This document shows, in pieces, positions 60,674-64,000 of a DNA stretch of 64,000 nucleotides; position 1 is the first letter of the stretch, and each line of letters opens with the position of its first letter. A program made the position numbers and the translations under genes. Source of the DNA: Actinoplanes sp. N902-109 (GTDB lineage: Bacteria > Actinomycetota > Actinomycetes > Mycobacteriales > Micromonosporaceae); NCBI RefSeq assembly GCF_000389965.1, contig NC_021191.1, positions 3,163,501 to 3,227,500 of the forward strand, in the 5' to 3' direction. Below the pieces are notes generated by a model. That model saw nothing but the letters and a program-made list of their open reading frames with translations. It was not told the origin of the DNA and ran no database searches.

Positions 60674-61304
60674 TGCCCTCGTTCCTGACCCGGAGCGGCT
60701 CATCGCCACGTCCGGTCTGTCCGGCCCGGCGTTCTTCAGCAAATTCTCAGCGCCGCCGGACCATAGTGTCGCGGTGAATTATCAGCTGTTCCACCTCATC
60801 AACGGCCCCGCCGGCCGCTTCGACGCCGTGGACGACGCAATGGAGTTCGCCGCGACCTGGTTGATCGTCGCGATGTTCGCCGTCGGTGCCGGGCTCGTCG
60901 TGTTCGCGGTCCACCAGCGTCGGATACGGCCCGTCGTAGAGCTGGCCGTCGCCTTGTTCTTCGCCTTCGCCGCCGCAACCGCCGTGTCGCACCTCAGCAG
61001 CGAGCTCAGGCCGTTCCAGAGCCATCACGTTCATCAGCTCATCGCCCACGACCCCGGGGTGTCGCTGCCCAGCGACCATGCCACCGCGGCGTTCACGCTG
61101 GCCTTCGGCGTCTGCGCGTTCCTGCACCGCGGGTGGGGGATCGTGCTGCTGGTGGCCGCCCTGGCAGTCGGCATCTCCCGGATCTGGGTCGGCGTGCACT
61201 ACCCGGGCGACATCCTCGCCGCTGTGGTCATCGCCGGACTCGCCGTCCTGGCAACGTGGTTGCCGTCGCGGAGCGATCCGCGCCGGGAAGCCCAGCGCCG
61301 ATGA
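60666..61304 (+). CDS. PAP2-family phosphatase (BcrC-like undecaprenyl-diphosphatase)
   Basis: 212 residues from ATG 60666. Five or six membrane segments. PAP2 motifs: SSELRPFQ, LPSDHATAAF and SRIWVGVHYPGD. PSDH rather than PSGH is the form seen in BcrC-type undecaprenyl pyrophosphate phosphatases, which recycle the lipid carrier of cell-wall and polysaccharide synthesis. It overlaps the kinase gene by 8 bp, so the two-component system may respond to envelope stress. Upstream codons in the same frame belong to the kinase region. Confidence 0.85.
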   Translation: MIDALVPDPERLIATSGLSGPAFFSKFSAPPDHSVAVNYQLFHLINGPAGRFDAVDDAMEFAATWLIVAMFAVGAGLVVFAVHQRRIRPVVELAVALFFAFAAATAVSHLSSELRPFQSHHVHQLIAHDPGVSLPSDHATAAFTLAFGVCAFLHRGWGIVLLVAALAVGISRIWVGVHYPGDILAAVVIAGLAVLATWLPSRSDPRREAQRR

Positions 61305-61357
61305 TTTCTTGGCGTATTGCTCCGAGAGCGGACCCCGCAGCCGAGATGCTGAGCTGA

Positions 61358-62310
61358 CCGGCTACCGAGCGGGGGTTCACGGCCACCAAGGCGGCGCTGA
61401 ACCACCTCGACACCCGCGAGAGCGAGCTGGAAGTCGACGCCTACCGGGCGGCGCACGGCGAGGACACCACCGGTGACGCCGCGGACGACGTCACCTCCGC
61501 GACCGAAGCTCTGGCCGCCGCGAGCGCGGTCGACCTGCCGGGCGATTTCGACACTCAGATCGACGGTCTCTCCCGGAGTGTGACCGCGTTCTCGACGTTC
61601 GTCACCACGTTCGTCGCCGACGCCAGGAGCGACCCCGCGTCGATCGCCACCCAGAACAGCGCCCTCGACGATCAGCTCGACAACGTGCACAAGGCCCTCG
61701 ACGCCAAGGTGAACGCCGAGCAGGACGCCATGACCGCGGCCAAGTCCGCAGCCCGTTTCTGGATGCTGCTGATCGCCGGTCTCGGCATGCTGATCCTGCT
61801 CCTGCTATCGATCCCCTCGGTCCGCTCGATCCTGCGCCCGGTCCACCGGGTCGGCGAGGTCGTTGCCGCCGTGGCCGACGGCGACCTGACGCAGCGCACG
61901 GGTGTCAGCTCACGCGACGAGCTCGGTGCCATGGCCGCCGGTCTCGACCGTGCCGTGGCCGGCATGCGCACCGCCATGCGGGCCATGGCCGCCAACGCCG
62001 ACACCCTGGCCGGCGCCGCCACCGAACTGGCCGCCACCAGCAGCGAGATCGCCGAGGCGACGGACCTGATCACCTCGATCGCCGAGCAGACCAACCTGCT
62101 GGCGTTGAACGCCACCATCGAGGCGGCGCGCGCCGGCGACGCGGGGAAGGACTTCGCCGTGGTCGCGTCCGAGGTCAAGGATCTGGCCCAGGAGGCCGGC
62201 GCCACCAGCGTCGAAGGTGTCGGCCAGACCCGCCAGGCCAGCAGCGAGGTGGCCGGCACCGCCGAGCAGCTGCGCGTGCTGGTCACCGCGTTCCGCGTCC
62301 GAGGCAGGGC
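61358..62310 (+). pseudogene. Decayed methyl-accepting chemotaxis protein gene
   Basis: The frame starts after a stop at 61355 with no start codon and begins inside a receptor sensor domain (ALNHLDTRESELEVDAYRAA). TM2 (WMLLIAGLGMLILLLLS), HAMP and the tip QTNLLALNATIEAARAG follow. TM1 and most of the sensor are missing. Two in-frame deletions flank the tip: SSEIAEATDLITSIAEQ on the ascending arm and DLAQEAGATSVEGVGQ on the descending arm. After LVTAFRV the frame runs on antisense through the next gene to 62542. GTG 61580 could start a shortened product. Confidence 0.7.
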
Positions 62311-62330
62311 CGCGGGCCGAGGCGGCGCGT

Positions 62331-63116
62331 TCAGATCGTCGTGCGGGGGACACCGGCGTAGTCGTCGCGGAGCAGGTCGAGGACGGGGTGGCCGGCGGGG
62401 AAGGAAACGTCGTCTATGGCGGCGACGGCTCGTACGCCGAGAACGGAATTGGTCGCGAACGCCGCTGTCATCGAGGAGATGTCGGCAAGCGCGATCGGCG
62501 CGACACGGTGCACGCGGGCGGCCTGCAGCAGCTGCATGGTGACGCCGGGCAGCTGCGGGGCCCGGGGCCAGAGGATGTCCGCCCCGCTGACCAGGCCGAT
62601 GTTCCAGGTCGCGCCCTCGGTGACATGGGCGTCGTCGTCGATGAACAGAGCGTCGTCGTACCCGGTGAGCTGTGCCGCGCGGCGCAGGCGTAGCGACGCG
62701 AACAGGCCGACGCTCTTGATGTCCGGCGCCGGGCGCTCATGGTGCACGGTCTGAACCGTCAGGGCTCGCGGCCGGGCGGGGGAAGCCGTACGTCGGGTGA
62801 TCAAGACATGCGGCTCCATGGCCGCGCCGGGATGCCCGAGGTCGAGCGCCGGGTCGAACACCGTCACCCGCACCGTGCAATCCGGGCGGCCCACCGTGGC
62901 CAGGCGCAGGAAACGGCGGACCAGGTCGACGTCGAGGTCGGCGGCGAAGAGCGCTCGGCAGTCGTGCACGAGACGGCTGAGGTGCAGCTCGAGACCGCGG
63001 ACGCGCCCGTCGTCGACGCGGAACGTGGTGAAGTGCCCGTAGTTGGTGAGCGCCAGGGCCTGCAGCTCGCCGACCGTGGCAGGCCGCCCATCGAGAAGTG
63101 CCACCGACGGGTCCAC
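62331..63116 (-). CDS. PLP-dependent class IV aminotransferase/aminodeoxychorismate-lyase-like enzyme
   Basis: 261 residues from GTG 63116. The fold type IV Lys lies in PDIKSVGLFASLRLRR. DDALFIDDDAHVTEGATWNI is the conserved cofactor and substrate loop (E-x-T-x-x-N). VTMQLLQAARV follows. Members include branched-chain and D-amino-acid aminotransferases and PabC; the short length fits the PabC-like group. The start abuts the stop of the upstream glycosyltransferase, so the two are an operon. Confidence 0.87.
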   Translation of the reverse strand: MDPSVALLDGRPATVGELQALALTNYGHFTTFRVDDGRVRGLELHLSRLVHDCRALFAADLDVDLVRRFLRLATVGRPDCTVRVTVFDPALDLGHPGAAMEPHVLITRRTASPARPRALTVQTVHHERPAPDIKSVGLFASLRLRRAAQLTGYDDALFIDDDAHVTEGATWNIGLVSGADILWPRAPQLPGVTMQLLQAARVHRVAPIALADISSMTAAFATNSVLGVRAVAAIDDVSFPAGHPVLDLLRDDYAGVPRTTI

Positions 63117-64000
63117 CTAGCCCGCCTCCGGGCCGCCGAGGGCGCGGGTCAGCATGTCGATCTCGTCAGCGATCTCCGCCACCAGCTCGGCCTGGCCCTC
63201 GCCGTTCATCATCGTCTCGAGCCGGCGCAGCGCGGCCACATAGATGTCGCCGGCGTCGGATGGTGGTGTCGCGCCGCGTTTCAGCGAGGCGAGCAGGACG
63301 TGTGTGTACATCTGACGGTAGGCGTTGACGACCAGCCGGTAGTAGGAGTCGCCGCCGTGCCGGGCTCGCTCCGAACTGCCGATTTCACCGCTGGGGATGC
63401 GGTACTTGCTCGGGATGCTCGGCTCGAAATGGACCAGGCCGTCGCCCGCGAAGATGCGGATCCAGCAGTGCGCATCCTCCGCGCCACGTGCCCGCGCCGG
63501 AAACGGGTAGCGGAGCATGGTCGAGGTTCGTGCCGACACGGTCGAGGTGAGCGACACGTAGCCGGTGTCGATCGCCATCCGCAGCCAGCAGTCGGCGCCC
63601 GCGAGTGGCTCCCTGTCGAACTGCTCGAGTATCTCGACGATCGACGGGGTCAGCTTCTCTCGCTCCCACTCGGTGCCCTGCTCGTCGATGACGATGAACG
63701 GTGAGTAGATGAAGACGACGTCGGGCTGCGCTGCGAACACCTCGCGGGTCACTTCGACGCGCCGGGGATGGGCAAGATCGTCGCAGTCGAGGTGCATGAC
63801 GAAGTCACACCCCCGCCGGTGTGCCTCGACCACCCCGCGGTTGCGGGCTGCACCCTGGCCCAGGTTCGTCTCATTCCGCAGCAGGACGATCCGGTCCGGG
63901 TCCGCCTCGGCAGCGGCCTCGACCACGGCGACGCCGGCCGGTTCCGGCGACACGTCGTCGACTATGACGAGCAACCAGTCGTTGTCGGTCTGCTGCCGTA
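63117..64000 (-). CDS. Glycosyltransferase family 2, 5' end cut off by the window
   Basis: The frame is open to the last base of the window, continuing upstream as QTDNDWLLVIVDDVS, the usual N-terminal strand and DD of GT-A enzymes. Then NETNLGQGAARNRGV, FVMHLDCDDLAHPRRVE (donor-site motif) and GAEDAHCWIRIF (acceptor-side ED). The 90-residue C-terminal extension is helical and specific. A TTG at 63974 is not a true start. It is followed directly by the aminotransferase gene; the sugar and acceptor are unknown. Confidence 0.85.
   Translation of the reverse strand, partial: RQQTDNDWLLVIVDDVSPEPAGVAVVEAAAEADPDRIVLLRNETNLGQGAARNRGVVEAHRRGCDFVMHLDCDDLAHPRRVEVTREVFAAQPDVVFIYSPFIVIDEQGTEWEREKLTPSIVEILEQFDREPLAGADCWLRMAIDTGYVSLTSTVSARTSTMLRYPFPARARGAEDAHCWIRIFAGDGLVHFEPSIPSKYRIPSGEIGSSERARHGGDSYYRLVVNAYRQMYTHVLLASLKRGATPPSDAGDIYVAALRRLETMMNGEGQAELVAEIADEIDMLTRALGGPEAG

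Noticed and set aside
1..64000. CRISPR array, tRNA, rRNA, integrase, insertion sequence or phage genes
   Set aside because: I looked for direct-repeat/spacer patterns, tRNA-like folds and transposase or integrase motifs and saw none that I could defend.

Overview
The window is very GC-rich (about 70 percent or more by eye) with GTG/ATG starts, tightly packed genes, many leaderless promoters and a mix of LysR, TetR, LuxR, ECF and two-component regulators. This points to a filamentous actinobacterium. A chemotaxis receptor (plus the remnant of another), a CBM2-tailed secreted hydrolase and the gene style fit an Actinoplanes-like member of the Micromonosporaceae. That assignment is inferred; no rRNA or marker gene is present.

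Layout. 0-12.6 kb: a cut-off secreted protein, a LysR/SDR divergent pair, malic enzyme (mez) plus fumarase (fumC) as a two-gene malate/fumarate operon, a second regulator/SDR pair, an intact chemotaxis receptor, and a TetR gene divergent from a flavoprotein oxidoreductase with four copies of one operator between them. 12.7-29.6 kb: a Wzx/Wzy-type exopolysaccharide locus. It has a membrane sugar dehydratase, a tyrosine autokinase/chain-length regulator, a low-molecular-weight phosphatase, a WecA-like primase, two epimerases, four glycosyltransferases, a polymerase, a flippase, an FkbM methyltransferase, a DUF4012 protein and an LPXTG surface protein. Three convergent gene pairs in it overlap at their 3' ends. 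29.6-47.6 kb: an accessory zone rich in regulator/oxidoreductase pairs and broken genes. It also carries a secreted polyester-hydrolase-like enzyme fused to a cellulose-binding module, a TMEM175-type channel, a LAL regulator, and a lone ketosynthase with a 1-nt frameshift at its end. 47.6-53.9 kb: a signalling block with two NarL-type two-component systems that share a GGGTAG/CTACCC operator half-site, an ECF sigma factor preceded by a possible leaderless leader peptide, an orphan zinc anti-sigma-like protein and a LuxR regulator with a dead receiver. 53.9-64 kb: a calcium-repeat secreted protein, an MFS transporter, a DUF2231 protein, a COG4705 membrane protein beside an OmpR-type two-component system and PAP2 phosphatase, a decayed chemotaxis receptor, and an aminotransferase/glycosyltransferase pair that runs off the right edge.

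How the parts work together. The polysaccharide genes cover sugar-nucleotide modification, lipid priming, elongation, flipping, polymerisation and length control by a kinase/phosphatase pair. Elsewhere the common unit is a regulator transcribed divergently from the oxidoreductase it probably controls. At least twelve starts have a TANNNT hexamer exactly 6-7 nt upstream, so leaderless transcription looks like the local rule. No tRNA, rRNA, CRISPR array, integrase or insertion sequence was seen.
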